Source: DASZTV01 sp035548125
GTDB taxonomy: Bacteria > Actinomycetota > Actinomycetes > JAFAQI01
DNA length: 13,052 bases
Reading direction: 5' to 3'
Assembly: GCA_035548125.1 (NCBI GenBank)
Contig: DASZTV010000004.1
Span: forward strand, 1 to 13,052
In this document: in pieces, positions 4,564 through 12,163 of the stretch
How positions within the stretch are numbered: position 1 is the first letter of the stretch
How the letters are laid out: every line of letters begins with the position of its first letter
The notes under the pieces: model-generated
Told to the model about the DNA's origin: nothing
The model's database searches: none
The model's input: only the letters and a program-made list of their open reading frames with translations
Translations under genes and position numbers: made by a program

Positions 4564-7506
4564 CTACTGCCCTGCAGCGTCTGCGATTCGCCGGAGGTCG
4601 TTCTTCAGCGCCGCCTGGTACCTGCCGTAGGCCGCGAAGTCGCCGTTGCGTAGGGCGGACTCCGCCTTGGCCTCGTCGCGCTGCGCGGCGGCGATCGCCT
4701 GTTGCAAGTCGGAGGACGTCGTGGTCGGCGGTGGCGTGACGGTCGTCGGTTCGCCGCTACCACCCGACGGCGCCGCAGGCGTACCGCCCTTCACCCCGAA
4801 GACGGCGTTCAGGGCCTCCGACAGCGTCGACTCGTACGCGCCGTTGCCGCCGGAGTAGGCGAGGAACTTCCGGAGCACCGGGAACGTCTGCCCGCCGGCC
4901 GCTTGGACGTAGAGCGGCTCCACGTAGAGCATCGAGCCGGCCACGGGGACGGTGAGCAGGTTGCCCTTGATGATCCGCGAGCCACCCGAGCTGAGCAGGG
5001 TGAGCTGCGGGGAGATCGTTGTGTTCGAGTCCAGCTCGTTCTGAACCTGACCAGGACCCGCCAGACCGGTGTTGGCCGGCAGCGTGAGCAACGTGAACTT
5101 CCCGTAGTTCGGCCCCGGTTGGGAGTTCACCGACAGGTACGCGGTCAGGTTGCGTCTGGACAGCGACACCAGCGACGACGTCAGCGAGAAGACCGGTGGT
5201 GTCGTCCCGCCGTCCGGCGACATCGTCAGGTAGTACGACGGCTGGGGGATCGTCGACGTGCCGTCGGCGATGGTCGGGTCGTATGGCACGTTCCAGAACT
5301 CGGTGCCGTTGTAGAACGAGTGCGGGTCCGTCACGTGGTAGTGCGAGATGAGCGTCCGCTGGAGGTTGAACAGGTCTTCCGGGTACCGCAGGTGCGGGAG
5401 CAGCGCCGCGGGAATCTGCGACTGGGCCTTGACGACGCCCGGGAACGCCTTCTCCCATGTCTTCAGCACGGGGTCCGGCGCCGCGGTCGGGTCGGCGTCG
5501 CTCGGGACCTGGTCCCACTCGTAGAGGTTGACCTGACCGGTGAAGGCGTTGACGGTCGCCTTGACCGAGTTGCGGATGTAGTTGATCTGGGTGTTGCGCT
5601 GGGCCGCCACCGACTGACCGACCGTGTTGAGTGACGTCCGGGTCGACGAGCCCAGGGACTCCTGCTCGGAGTACGGGAAGCCATCGGTCGTGGTGTATCC
5701 GTCGACGACCCACTCGACCTGTCCGTCGACCACGACCGGGTAAGGGTCACCGTCGAGCGTCAGCCAGGGAGCGACTTTCGCGACCCGAGCGCGAGGATCC
5801 CGGAGGTAGAGGATTCGGGAGGAGGAGTTGACGCCGCTCGACAGCAAAATGTTCTTGTCGCGGAACTTCCACGCGAACATCAGCTGCTTGAACATCGACC
5901 CGATCGGCACCCCGCCGCTGCCGGTGTACGTGTTGTTGAGCTGTCCCTCTGAGCTGTCGGTCGGTCGGTCCAGCTCCCGCGCTCGTGAGGACGATGGGGC
6001 GCCGACGATCGAGTAGTTGGGTGAGCCGCTGCCGAAGTAGATGCGCGGCTGGAACGTCCCGTTCGGCTGCGATGCGCTGATCGTCCCCGTCGGCGGCAGG
6101 TCCTCCTCGATGAAGTCCGGCGAGCCGTCGGCCTGTGCCGTGTCGGCTTCGGCGGCGACCACCCCGTAGCCGTGGGTGTAGACGAGGTGGTCGTTGATCC
6201 AGTTGTGCTGGCGGGTCGGGAGGCCGGCGAGGGAGATGTCACGGGTTCCGATCACCACGTCGGTCAACGGGCCCGACTTGCTCAACTGGTACCGGTCTAC
6301 GTCGAGGGAGTCCTCGAAGGCATAGAACGACCGCTGCTGTTGGAGCTGCTCGAACGTCTGCGACACCACGTTGGGGTCCAGGACCCGAAGCTGGACGTCC
6401 TTCGAAACTTCGGCACGCTGCTGCGCGGGCGTGAGCTTGGAGATGCCGGCATACCGTTGCGTCGTCACCTGGTCGTCGGTGATGCCGAACGCCTGCTTCG
6501 TGGCCGCAATGTTGCGTTGGATGTACGGAGCCTCGAGGTCCTGCGCGCTCGGCTTAACCTTGAACTGCTGGACGAGAGCCGGGTAGGCGCCACCGATCAC
6601 CAGGGCGGAGACCACCATCACGCCGAAGGCGACCGCCGGCAGCAACCAATTGCGCGTGACGATGTTGGCGAAGAACAACAGGGCGCAGATCACCGCGACG
6701 AACACCAAGATCGTCTTCGCGGGCAGCACCGCATGGACATCGGTGTAGGAGGGCCCGGTGACGATCCCGCGGCCGGAGAACGCCAGACCGTAGCGGTCCA
6801 GCCAGTAGGCGAACGCCTTGAGCAGCACGAAGACGCCAAGCAGCACGGACACGTGCACCCGCGCGGCCGGCGTCCATTTCGGGCCAGGTGTCTGCAGCCG
6901 CAGTGATCCGTAGAGGTATGCCGTCACGAGCGTCGCGACGAGAGACACCGCGATCATCGCGAACAAGACGGCGAGCACAAACCGCTGCATTGGGTAGGTG
7001 AACGCGAAGTAGGAGATGTCTTTGTGGAACTGCTGGTCGGAGTAGCCGAAGTGGGTGCCGTTGCGCCACATCAGCCAGGTCGGCCAGCGGCGTGACGAGG
7101 CCGCGCCCGTGATGATGCCGATCAGCAGTCCGATGGCCACGAGCACCCAGGCACGGAACCGGTGGATCAGCTGCCGGTAGCGGTCCAGCTGCTGCTGCTC
7201 GGCGGACATCGGAGGTGACTTCGGTCGCAACCGGTAGGCGATCAAGATGTTCGCCGCAACCACGACGCCGACGATGCTGCCGAACAGGAAGAACAGCACG
7301 ATCTCCGTGGTGAGCCGGCGCCCGAACACCGACGAGTAGTCCACCGACCGGAACCACAGAAGGTCGGTGTACTGGTCGACGAAGACCGACCACACCACGA
7401 AGATCACGACGATCGCCGCTACCGCGATCGCCCCGATCCTCACCCGACGGGAGATCGGGGGGAACTGCGGACGCGGAACGTTCGGGCGCGGCATGTTGAA
7501 CGTCAC
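4564..7506 (-). CDS. UPF0182 family multi-pass membrane protein
   Basis: A 980-residue protein recognised as UPF0182 (COG1615), the family of M. tuberculosis Rv3193c, with a length usual for that family. About seven hydrophobic helices lie in the first third (roughly residues 23-43, 67-91, 118-134, 174-200, 216-236, 264-283 and 287-309). A long, mostly hydrophilic and Tyr/Pro-rich region follows (about 311-905), predicted outside the membrane. A Gly/Pro/Thr-rich linker (about 905-931) and a charged helical, possibly coiled-coil end (about 932-978) finish it. The molecular function is not known to me and no catalytic motif is evident. The GTG at 7506 is chosen because TAGGTT lies 6 nt upstream (leaderless start); ATG at 7494 is an alternative. 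The histidine kinase gene ends 25 bp upstream. The UPF0182/PDZ-protease neighbourhood is conserved in actinobacteria, suggesting an envelope-related role, which is inference. Confidence 0.93.
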   Translation of the reverse strand: MTFNMPRPNVPRPQFPPISRRVRIGAIAVAAIVVIFVVWSVFVDQYTDLLWFRSVDYSSVFGRRLTTEIVLFFLFGSIVGVVVAANILIAYRLRPKSPPMSAEQQQLDRYRQLIHRFRAWVLVAIGLLIGIITGAASSRRWPTWLMWRNGTHFGYSDQQFHKDISYFAFTYPMQRFVLAVLFAMIAVSLVATLVTAYLYGSLRLQTPGPKWTPAARVHVSVLLGVFVLLKAFAYWLDRYGLAFSGRGIVTGPSYTDVHAVLPAKTILVFVAVICALLFFANIVTRNWLLPAVAFGVMVVSALVIGGAYPALVQQFKVKPSAQDLEAPYIQRNIAATKQAFGITDDQVTTQRYAGISKLTPAQQRAEVSKDVQLRVLDPNVVSQTFEQLQQQRSFYAFEDSLDVDRYQLSKSGPLTDVVIGTRDISLAGLPTRQHNWINDHLVYTHGYGVVAAEADTAQADGSPDFIEEDLPPTGTISASQPNGTFQPRIYFGSGSPNYSIVGAPSSSRARELDRPTDSSEGQLNNTYTGSGGVPIGSMFKQLMFAWKFRDKNILLSSGVNSSSRILYLRDPRARVAKVAPWLTLDGDPYPVVVDGQVEWVVDGYTTTDGFPYSEQESLGSSTRTSLNTVGQSVAAQRNTQINYIRNSVKATVNAFTGQVNLYEWDQVPSDADPTAAPDPVLKTWEKAFPGVVKAQSQIPAALLPHLRYPEDLFNLQRTLISHYHVTDPHSFYNGTEFWNVPYDPTIADGTSTIPQPSYYLTMSPDGGTTPPVFSLTSSLVSLSRRNLTAYLSVNSQPGPNYGKFTLLTLPANTGLAGPGQVQNELDSNTTISPQLTLLSSGGSRIIKGNLLTVPVAGSMLYVEPLYVQAAGGQTFPVLRKFLAYSGGNGAYESTLSEALNAVFGVKGGTPAAPSGGSGEPTTVTPPPTTTSSDLQQAIAAAQRDEAKAESALRNGDFAAYGRYQAALKNDLRRIADAAGQ

Positions 7507-7512
7507 AGCCGC

Positions 7513-7518
7513 AACCTA
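7513..7518 (-). promoter_or_regulatory. Candidate leaderless -10 element for UPF0182
   Basis: TAGGTT on the minus strand matches TANNNT and ends 6 nt before the GTG start at 7506, so transcription would begin at or next to the start codon. No convincing -35 is seen, and the upstream sequence is the end of the histidine kinase gene. A weak AGG 8 nt before the GTG is an alternative ribosome-site reading. Confidence 0.4.
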
Positions 7519-7531
7519 TCGGCGAGCGTGA

Positions 7532-10210
7532 TCAGCGTCGTGCTGCAGGCACCTCGATGGAGAACTCAGAGCCCTTCCCGGGCTCCGAGCTGACCTCGAG
7601 GGTCAGTCCGAGCGCATCGGCAACCCGAGTGACGAAGCCGAGTCCCAGACCCATGCCCCCGACCTTGCGGGTGTCCGAGGCATCCGCCTGGGAGAAGTCT
7701 CCGAGCAGCTCGCCCAGGCGTTCGGTATCGATGCCGGGCCCGGCGTCTCGGATGGCGATGCTGACCGCGCCGTCACCGGCTTTCGAGGCGGTCAAGGTGA
7801 TGGACGTCCCGGGTGAGGTGTACTTCACCGCGTTGTCGGCCAGCTCGTCGAGGGCCTTGCCGAGCCAGCCCGGATCGACCTCGACCGCCGGAAGCTTCGA
7901 AGCGACCCGGCGGTTCAGGTCCTTCGCTCGTTCGGGGTACCGAGCGCGCCACGCCTCCAACCGGTCCTCGACCAACTGCTCGACGCTGACCTCGTCGCGT
8001 TGCGGCGAGACCCGTCCGGCGTCCAGTGCCGCGACGTCGACCAGCAGTTCCACGGCGCGGCTCATCCGCTGGGTGCCGGCCAGGATCTCCGCAACGAAGG
8101 ACTGCACGCGTTCCGGCGGCAGATCGGGGCGCCGCGCCAGCATCTCTGCGTATCCGCGGATCGGGGTCAGCGGCGTCCGCAGCTCGTGGCTGACGTTGGA
8201 CAGGAACTCCGTCTTGAGCCGCTCGATCTCCCGCTCCCGTGTGCGGTCGGAGATCACTACGACCTCGCCCGGCTGATCGGTCAGCGGAGCCCGCGCGACG
8301 CGGACGGCAACCGGGTCGCCCTCGCGCTGGGTTAGAAGCCCTTCAGTGACGCTCGGACCGCCGGAGCGGGGCACCAGCGCCGAACCGTCGGCGGCGCGAA
8401 CGTCGACGACGTCGTCCAGCGGCGAGCCGATGATCTCGGACTCGCGCATGCCGAGCAGCTCCAGCGCCATCGGGTTGGCCGCGACCACGACTCCCCGTGC
8501 GTCGGTCGTCACGAGGCCGTCGGTCATCGAGCTCACGACCGTCTCGAGCCTGGCCCGCAGTCGGGCCTCCTGCTCGGCGGCGTTGCGCAAGTCGCCGGTG
8601 AGACTTCGAAGCGAGGCCGTCATGGACCCGAACGCTCGCGCCAGCTCCCCGACCTCGTCCACGCTCTCGACCGTGACCTCGGTGTCGAGGTCTCCGGCCC
8701 GAACCCGACCCGCGGCGGTGGTGAGCCGGCGTACCGGGTCCGCGATCTGCTGTGCCATCAGGAAGGCAAAGATCGCGACGGTCAACAAGACCGCAAGAGC
8801 CGTCAGGACCAGGCGGCGCAACACACTGCGCTGGGCGGCCAGGGCCGCGCTAGCGGACTGGCTGATCGCCAGCGTTGCGATGCGGTGGTTGTCGTTGCCC
8901 GCGGCCGTGATGGGTGCGAACGCGACGGTCGGCGCGGTGCCCTGCGCGGGTACGACGGTCGACTGCGTCGGGCCTTCGGACGCGATGTCGTTGGCCTTGG
9001 CGACGCCTAGCACCTGAGCCCGTTCAGGCGTGGTCAAGCTGCTGGCAAGGACGAAGTTGTCGGCGATGATCGAGACGTCGTACCCGATCTGTGTGTGCAG
9101 GATGGACAGGTACTGGTCGACGATCCCGATCCCGTAGATGCCGGCGTAGCTGGGCTTCGCGCGCGGGTTGGTGTTGTTCGGCGTGGCAGCGATGATCGCG
9201 AGCCTCGCCGGCGCGCCGGGGAGCAGGATCGGGCCGGAGGCGATCGTCCCGAACGTCTTGCCGCGGTGCATCTGCTCGCGGACCACGTCGCTGCCCGCCA
9301 GCAGCAGGAGGGCGGTGTTGTTGAGCACGTGCGTGTTCGGCGCGAGCAGCTGGACGCCCTTGTCCGGCTGGTAGATCGCTGCGAAGTAGCTCGGGTCTTC
9401 CGAGAACACCTGCAAGCCTTGCGCGCACTTCTCGCCCGGGCAGCTGGATACGACGATCTTGGCGAGCAGGCCGGCCCTGGTCTCGAGCGACTGCAAGGAC
9501 TGCAGCTCCGCGCCGGCTACATCGGACAGTCGCTGGGACTGGTCGCGTTGCACCTCGCTGGCGACGCCGATCCCCACAACGGCAACGCCGCCCACCGCCA
9601 TGGCCACCACACCGGCCACGATCGCGCCGACGACCTTGCCTAGCAGGCTCGACCGGGCGATCAGGCTTATCGCGACGACCAGTGCGACACACGAGGCACC
9701 GCGCGCCGCGAGCTGTGCCAATGCGTAGTTGGTGCTCTCGCCGCTGCGGGCCGCCAGCCCCGCGGCTGCGGCGGTCAACCCGAGCCCGGCGCCGAGCCAG
9801 CCGCCGGTTCGCCGGTCGCCGCCCGGACGTAGCCCGCGGATCACGGCCGCGATCGCCGCCACCATCCCGACCGCGCCTCCGGCGATCGCCACCGAGGTGC
9901 GGGTGCCGAGCGGTGCGGTGATCGCGGGCAGGGTCGTTCCGGACCGCTGCGGAGCGCCGTCGGCCAGGCCGAGCAGGAGCAGCAGCAGTGCGATGACCCG
10001 AAGCAGGCCGATGCCGTCCGAGGTCCCGACGTCCAGGTGAAGCGCCGTCAGGGCGTCGGCACACGCCATGGCGAGAGAGGCGACCACGACTACCGGCGTA
10101 GTCCGGCGTACCAGGCCGGGGAAGCAGCACGCCGCAGCGAAGCCCAGCCATACCGCCACAGCTGCGAGCTGGACGACGCCGAGCAGCGCGAACGGTACGG
10201 CGGGCGCCAC
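7532..10210 (-). CDS. Orphan sensor histidine kinase (multi-TM N-terminus, extracytoplasmic sensor, HAMP-PAS-HisKA-HATPase)
   Basis: An 892-residue sensor kinase. The first ~190 residues hold about six hydrophobic segments, followed by another helix (about 193-215), an extracytoplasmic region (about 216-463, Cache-like in size and position, with a CPGEKC pair at 257/262), and a last helix (about 466-486). Then come HAMP (about 487-540), PAS (about 551-655) and the kinase core. The H-box is SHELRTPLTPI with phospho-acceptor His675, and Glu676/Thr679 form the ExxT phosphatase motif. The N-box is ADNAVKY (Asn793), G1 is DAGPGI (822-827) and G2 is GGMGLGLG (851-858), all intact. The cytoplasmic half resembles WalK/PhoR-type kinases; the added multi-helix N-terminus is unusual. 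No response regulator is in the window. The GTG at 10210 is supported by TACCCT 7 nt upstream. It sits between the PDZ protease and UPF0182, which are neighbours in M. tuberculosis, so an envelope signal is plausible. Confidence 0.95.
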   Translation of the reverse strand: MAPAVPFALLGVVQLAAVAVWLGFAAACCFPGLVRRTTPVVVVASLAMACADALTALHLDVGTSDGIGLLRVIALLLLLLGLADGAPQRSGTTLPAITAPLGTRTSVAIAGGAVGMVAAIAAVIRGLRPGGDRRTGGWLGAGLGLTAAAAGLAARSGESTNYALAQLAARGASCVALVVAISLIARSSLLGKVVGAIVAGVVAMAVGGVAVVGIGVASEVQRDQSQRLSDVAGAELQSLQSLETRAGLLAKIVVSSCPGEKCAQGLQVFSEDPSYFAAIYQPDKGVQLLAPNTHVLNNTALLLLAGSDVVREQMHRGKTFGTIASGPILLPGAPARLAIIAATPNNTNPRAKPSYAGIYGIGIVDQYLSILHTQIGYDVSIIADNFVLASSLTTPERAQVLGVAKANDIASEGPTQSTVVPAQGTAPTVAFAPITAAGNDNHRIATLAISQSASAALAAQRSVLRRLVLTALAVLLTVAIFAFLMAQQIADPVRRLTTAAGRVRAGDLDTEVTVESVDEVGELARAFGSMTASLRSLTGDLRNAAEQEARLRARLETVVSSMTDGLVTTDARGVVVAANPMALELLGMRESEIIGSPLDDVVDVRAADGSALVPRSGGPSVTEGLLTQREGDPVAVRVARAPLTDQPGEVVVISDRTREREIERLKTEFLSNVSHELRTPLTPIRGYAEMLARRPDLPPERVQSFVAEILAGTQRMSRAVELLVDVAALDAGRVSPQRDEVSVEQLVEDRLEAWRARYPERAKDLNRRVASKLPAVEVDPGWLGKALDELADNAVKYTSPGTSITLTASKAGDGAVSIAIRDAGPGIDTERLGELLGDFSQADASDTRKVGGMGLGLGFVTRVADALGLTLEVSSEPGKGSEFSIEVPAARR

Positions 10211-10217
10211 GGTTGCG

Positions 10218-10223
10218 AGGGTA
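10218..10223 (-). promoter_or_regulatory. Candidate leaderless -10 element for the histidine kinase
   Basis: TACCCT on the minus strand (TANNNT) ends 7 nt before the GTG at 10210. There is no Shine-Dalgarno sequence in that interval, so a leaderless transcript starting at the G of GTG is the simplest reading. No good -35 is seen. Confidence 0.45.
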
Positions 10224-10233
10224 GAGGTTTCGG

Positions 10234-10267
10234 GCAGCCGAAGGCTGCTCCCCGCGCCCGAGCAGCC
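10234..10267 (-). other. Three-segment alternative hairpin between the PDZ protease and the histidine kinase
   Basis: In transcript order, segment C (10260-10267, GGCTGCTC) pairs perfectly with B (10243-10250, GAGCAGCC) across a 9-nt loop. B also pairs with A (10234-10239, GGCTGC) across a 3-nt loop (TTC). The two stems share B and exclude each other. The element starts 16 nt after the protease stop. Neither stem is followed by a U-run, so it is not a standard intrinsic terminator; it may be an RNA processing or 3'-end stabilising structure. Confidence 0.4.
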
Positions 10268-10282
10268 GCAGCGGGCCGACGG

Positions 10283-11362
10283 TCAGCAGTGCGGGAAGTC
10301 GGTGCTTCCGGCCTTGATGGCCTGCAGCGCCGTGACCGCGCCGTGCAGGGTCCGGACGCTCACCAGCGTGAGCGACGACGGCGCCGCGGCCTTGGCGTCT
10401 GCGCACTCGCTGGCGGGAGCGAAGAAGACGGTCGCCCCGGCGTGGACCGCCGCGGCGATCTTCTGCTGGATCCCGCCGATCGGCCCGACCTTGCCGGTGC
10501 GGTCGACGGTGCCGGTCCCGGCGATCGTCCGGCCGCCGGTCAGTCCGCCCGGCGTGAGCTTGTCGATGATGCCGAGAGCCAGCGCGGTCCCGGCGCTGGG
10601 TCCGCCGATCACGTCAGGGTCGATACCGATGCTGACGTTGATCCCGTTGAAGGTCGGGCGCTCGGAGATCGAGATGCCGAACTGGGTCTTGCCGTCCGTC
10701 CCCCGCATCGTCGGGACGTCCAGCGCCTGGCGTCGTCCGTCCCGCTTGACGACCATCGACAGCTTCGAACCCGGCGGCTGCTCGTGGACCAGATCGACCA
10801 CCTGCTGAGCCTTCGTGATCGGTGTGCCGTTGATCGAGACGATCCTGTCGTCGACGTCGATCACCGAGGCCGCGGGGGCGTCACTGCTGACCGAGTCGAC
10901 GAACACCGCCTCGCCCGTGGGCCGGTAGCCGAGCTCGGTCAGCGCGGCGTAGACCGCGTTGACCTGGGACTCGCTCATCTCCCGGACACCCTGTTGCTGG
11001 ACGGCGGCGCTGCTCACGCCGGGCGGGCACTGCACCTCGTGCGGCTCGACGGTCTCCGAGGACTTGAACCAGGCCTTGATCGTCTGCCAGAGAGTGGGAC
11101 TGTCACTGCAGCTACCGGGCAGGATGCCGACGGTCGTCAGGTAGAGGTGCCCGGTGGTCGGTTGCACCTTCGCGCCCGAGATCGCGATGACGTCGCCACC
11201 GGGCTGTCCGTTGGTGGTGTCGGAGGCGGGCACCTTGCCGAGGGTGTCGGTGACCGGCCCGGGCACCAGAACGACGTACGGCACCGGCAGCCGGGTCGCG
11301 ATGATCAACATCGCGAGGAAGAGGACTCCGGCGATGGCGAACGTCATCGCGCGGCGGGTCAT
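10283..11362 (-). CDS. Membrane-anchored PDZ and Lon-type (S16) Ser/Lys protease, YlbL family
   Basis: A 359-residue protein with one N-terminal membrane helix (about 7-23), an extracytoplasmic stretch with Cys85 and Cys112, a PDZ domain (about 145-215) and a C-terminal Lon-type proteolytic domain (about 225-345). The Ser/Lys dyad is visible as Ser256 in GGPSAGT and Lys301 in GGIQQK. There is no ATPase domain, as in YlbL-type and M. tuberculosis Rv3194c-type proteins, so it is expected to act outside the membrane without ATP-driven unfolding. The substrate is unknown; the PDZ domain probably selects C-terminal tails. The next gene downstream is the histidine kinase, 72 bp away, and a stem-loop element follows the stop. 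There is no Shine-Dalgarno site; TATCCT 9 nt before the ATG suggests a near-leaderless start. Confidence 0.94.
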   Translation of the reverse strand: MTRRAMTFAIAGVLFLAMLIIATRLPVPYVVLVPGPVTDTLGKVPASDTTNGQPGGDVIAISGAKVQPTTGHLYLTTVGILPGSCSDSPTLWQTIKAWFKSSETVEPHEVQCPPGVSSAAVQQQGVREMSESQVNAVYAALTELGYRPTGEAVFVDSVSSDAPAASVIDVDDRIVSINGTPITKAQQVVDLVHEQPPGSKLSMVVKRDGRRQALDVPTMRGTDGKTQFGISISERPTFNGINVSIGIDPDVIGGPSAGTALALGIIDKLTPGGLTGGRTIAGTGTVDRTGKVGPIGGIQQKIAAAVHAGATVFFAPASECADAKAAAPSSLTLVSVRTLHGAVTALQAIKAGSTDFPHC

Positions 11363-11371
11363 GGCTGTCCG

Positions 11372-11377
11372 AGGATA
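11372..11377 (-). promoter_or_regulatory. Possible -10 element for the PDZ protease
   Basis: TATCCT on the minus strand fits TANNNT and ends 9 nt before the ATG at 11362, giving a leader of zero to a few nucleotides. The spacing is slightly longer than for the other leaderless candidates here, and no clear -35 accompanies it. Confidence 0.3.
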
Positions 11378-11404
11378 TCCGCGGTCAGACGACCACGGTC
11401 ACGG

Positions 11405-11872
11405 TCAGGGTCGCGCGAAGAACCCCATGCTGCGTCGCCCGCTCGGCACGACCTCTTCCACCGTCGGGTCGGTGACCGACTCGGCCTCGGGCGTCGCCGC
11501 GACCGACTCGGGGTCGCCGCTGGGAGGCGGCACCGGCGGTGCCGCGGCGAACGGCATCTCGGGTACGTACGGCTCTTCCGCGGCCGCGGACGGATCGGGG
11601 TCCTCCGACGAGGGGGCCGCCGGAGCCGTCGGCGCGGGTTCCGCCGTGGGAGCGGCGGCGCTCGGCTGAGCCGCGCCGGGCGCGCCGGCGACCTCGACGT
11701 GGTAGTACGCGCGAAGGCTGAGGGTGACCGGAGAGAGCGCGTAGACCGAGAAGTCCGTCACTCCCTCGACGTTGCGCAGGTGCTCGGCGAAGCTGACAGC
11801 GTCGTCGAGGGACGCCACCCGCCGAAAGGCCGGAGTCCCCTGAGTGGACTGGTAGAAGACGACGTGCTCCAT
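11405..11872 (-). CDS. Hypothetical protein with N-terminal globular domain and Ala/Pro/Glu-rich tail
   Basis: 155 residues. The first ~62 form a compact-looking alpha/beta segment beginning MEHVVFYQS, with the phrases AEHLRNVEGVTDFSVYAL and LRAYYHVEVA. The remainder (about 63-145) is low-complexity Ala, Pro, Ser and Glu, likely disordered, ending in a basic FFARP tail. There is no signal peptide or membrane helix. I recognise the N-terminal style from hypothetical proteins beside YlbL-type proteases in other actinobacteria but cannot give a function. It lies 42 bp upstream of the PDZ protease and 33 bp downstream of the 75-residue membrane protein, on the same strand. No Shine-Dalgarno site precedes the ATG at 11872; AATCAT 7 nt upstream is only a partial -10 match. 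The conserved-looking N-terminus argues that it is real. Confidence 0.82.
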   Translation of the reverse strand: MEHVVFYQSTQGTPAFRRVASLDDAVSFAEHLRNVEGVTDFSVYALSPVTLSLRAYYHVEVAGAPGAAQPSAAAPTAEPAPTAPAAPSSEDPDPSAAAEEPYVPEMPFAAAPPVPPPSGDPESVAATPEAESVTDPTVEEVVPSGRRSMGFFARP

Positions 11873-11905
11873 GGCGCGAATGATTTCAGCGTGCCGTGTC
11901 GGAGA

Positions 11906-12133
11906 TCAAGACGCTCGACGAGTGGTGCGCTCGGCCCCGGCACGATCGGCCGCGATGGCCTCGCCGACGTCGAGCGACAACGACTGCCGGTCGAAGGCCG
12001 CCTTGAATCGTTCGCGCTCGGCAAGTGACTGCTCGGTTTCGACCGGACCTCGCGGTCGTGCCGACCAGTTCACCCAGACGATGGCGAGAAGAGTCGCAAT
12101 GGCAGGCACACCGAGCCATGCGAGGACGCCCAT
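11906..12133 (-). CDS. Small single-helix membrane protein (75 residues)
   Basis: A short protein with a hydrophobic helix at residues about 3-21 (LAWLGVPAIATLLAIVWV) and then a charged, probably cytoplasmic tail rich in Glu, Arg and Ala containing PRGPVETEQSLAERERF. No cysteine or catalytic motif is seen and the function is unknown. The frame is preferred over the overlapping open frame at 11886-12119 because it has a clear membrane helix, an ATG preceded by TACACT 7 nt upstream (leaderless-type promoter), and 30-33 bp spacing to both neighbours on the same strand. It could be a small membrane partner of a neighbouring protein, but nothing in the sequence says which. Confidence 0.72.
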   Translation of the reverse strand: MGVLAWLGVPAIATLLAIVWVNWSARPRGPVETEQSLAERERFKAAFDRQSLSLDVGEAIAADRAGAERTTRRAS

Positions 12134-12140
12134 GGCCGTC

Positions 12141-12146
12141 AGTGTA
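12141..12146 (-). promoter_or_regulatory. Candidate leaderless -10 element for the 75-residue membrane protein
   Basis: TACACT on the minus strand matches TANNNT and ends 7 nt before the ATG at 12133, placing transcription start at the A of the start codon. No Shine-Dalgarno site is present in the 30-bp gap. The -35 region would fall at the end of the SDR gene, where no strong match is seen. Confidence 0.45.
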
Positions 12147-12163
12147 GGGGTGCGGGCGGCGTT

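Noticed and set aside
10037..12028. Plus-strand open frame of 663 codons
   Set aside because: It runs across three convincing minus-strand genes and their gaps, and the translation is low-complexity Arg/Gly/Asp with no motif, so it is a shadow frame.
11886..12119. Alternative 77-codon minus-strand frame overlapping the small membrane protein
   Set aside because: It has no membrane helix or promoter-like element before its start and a Cys/His/Arg-rich composition typical of an out-of-frame reading.
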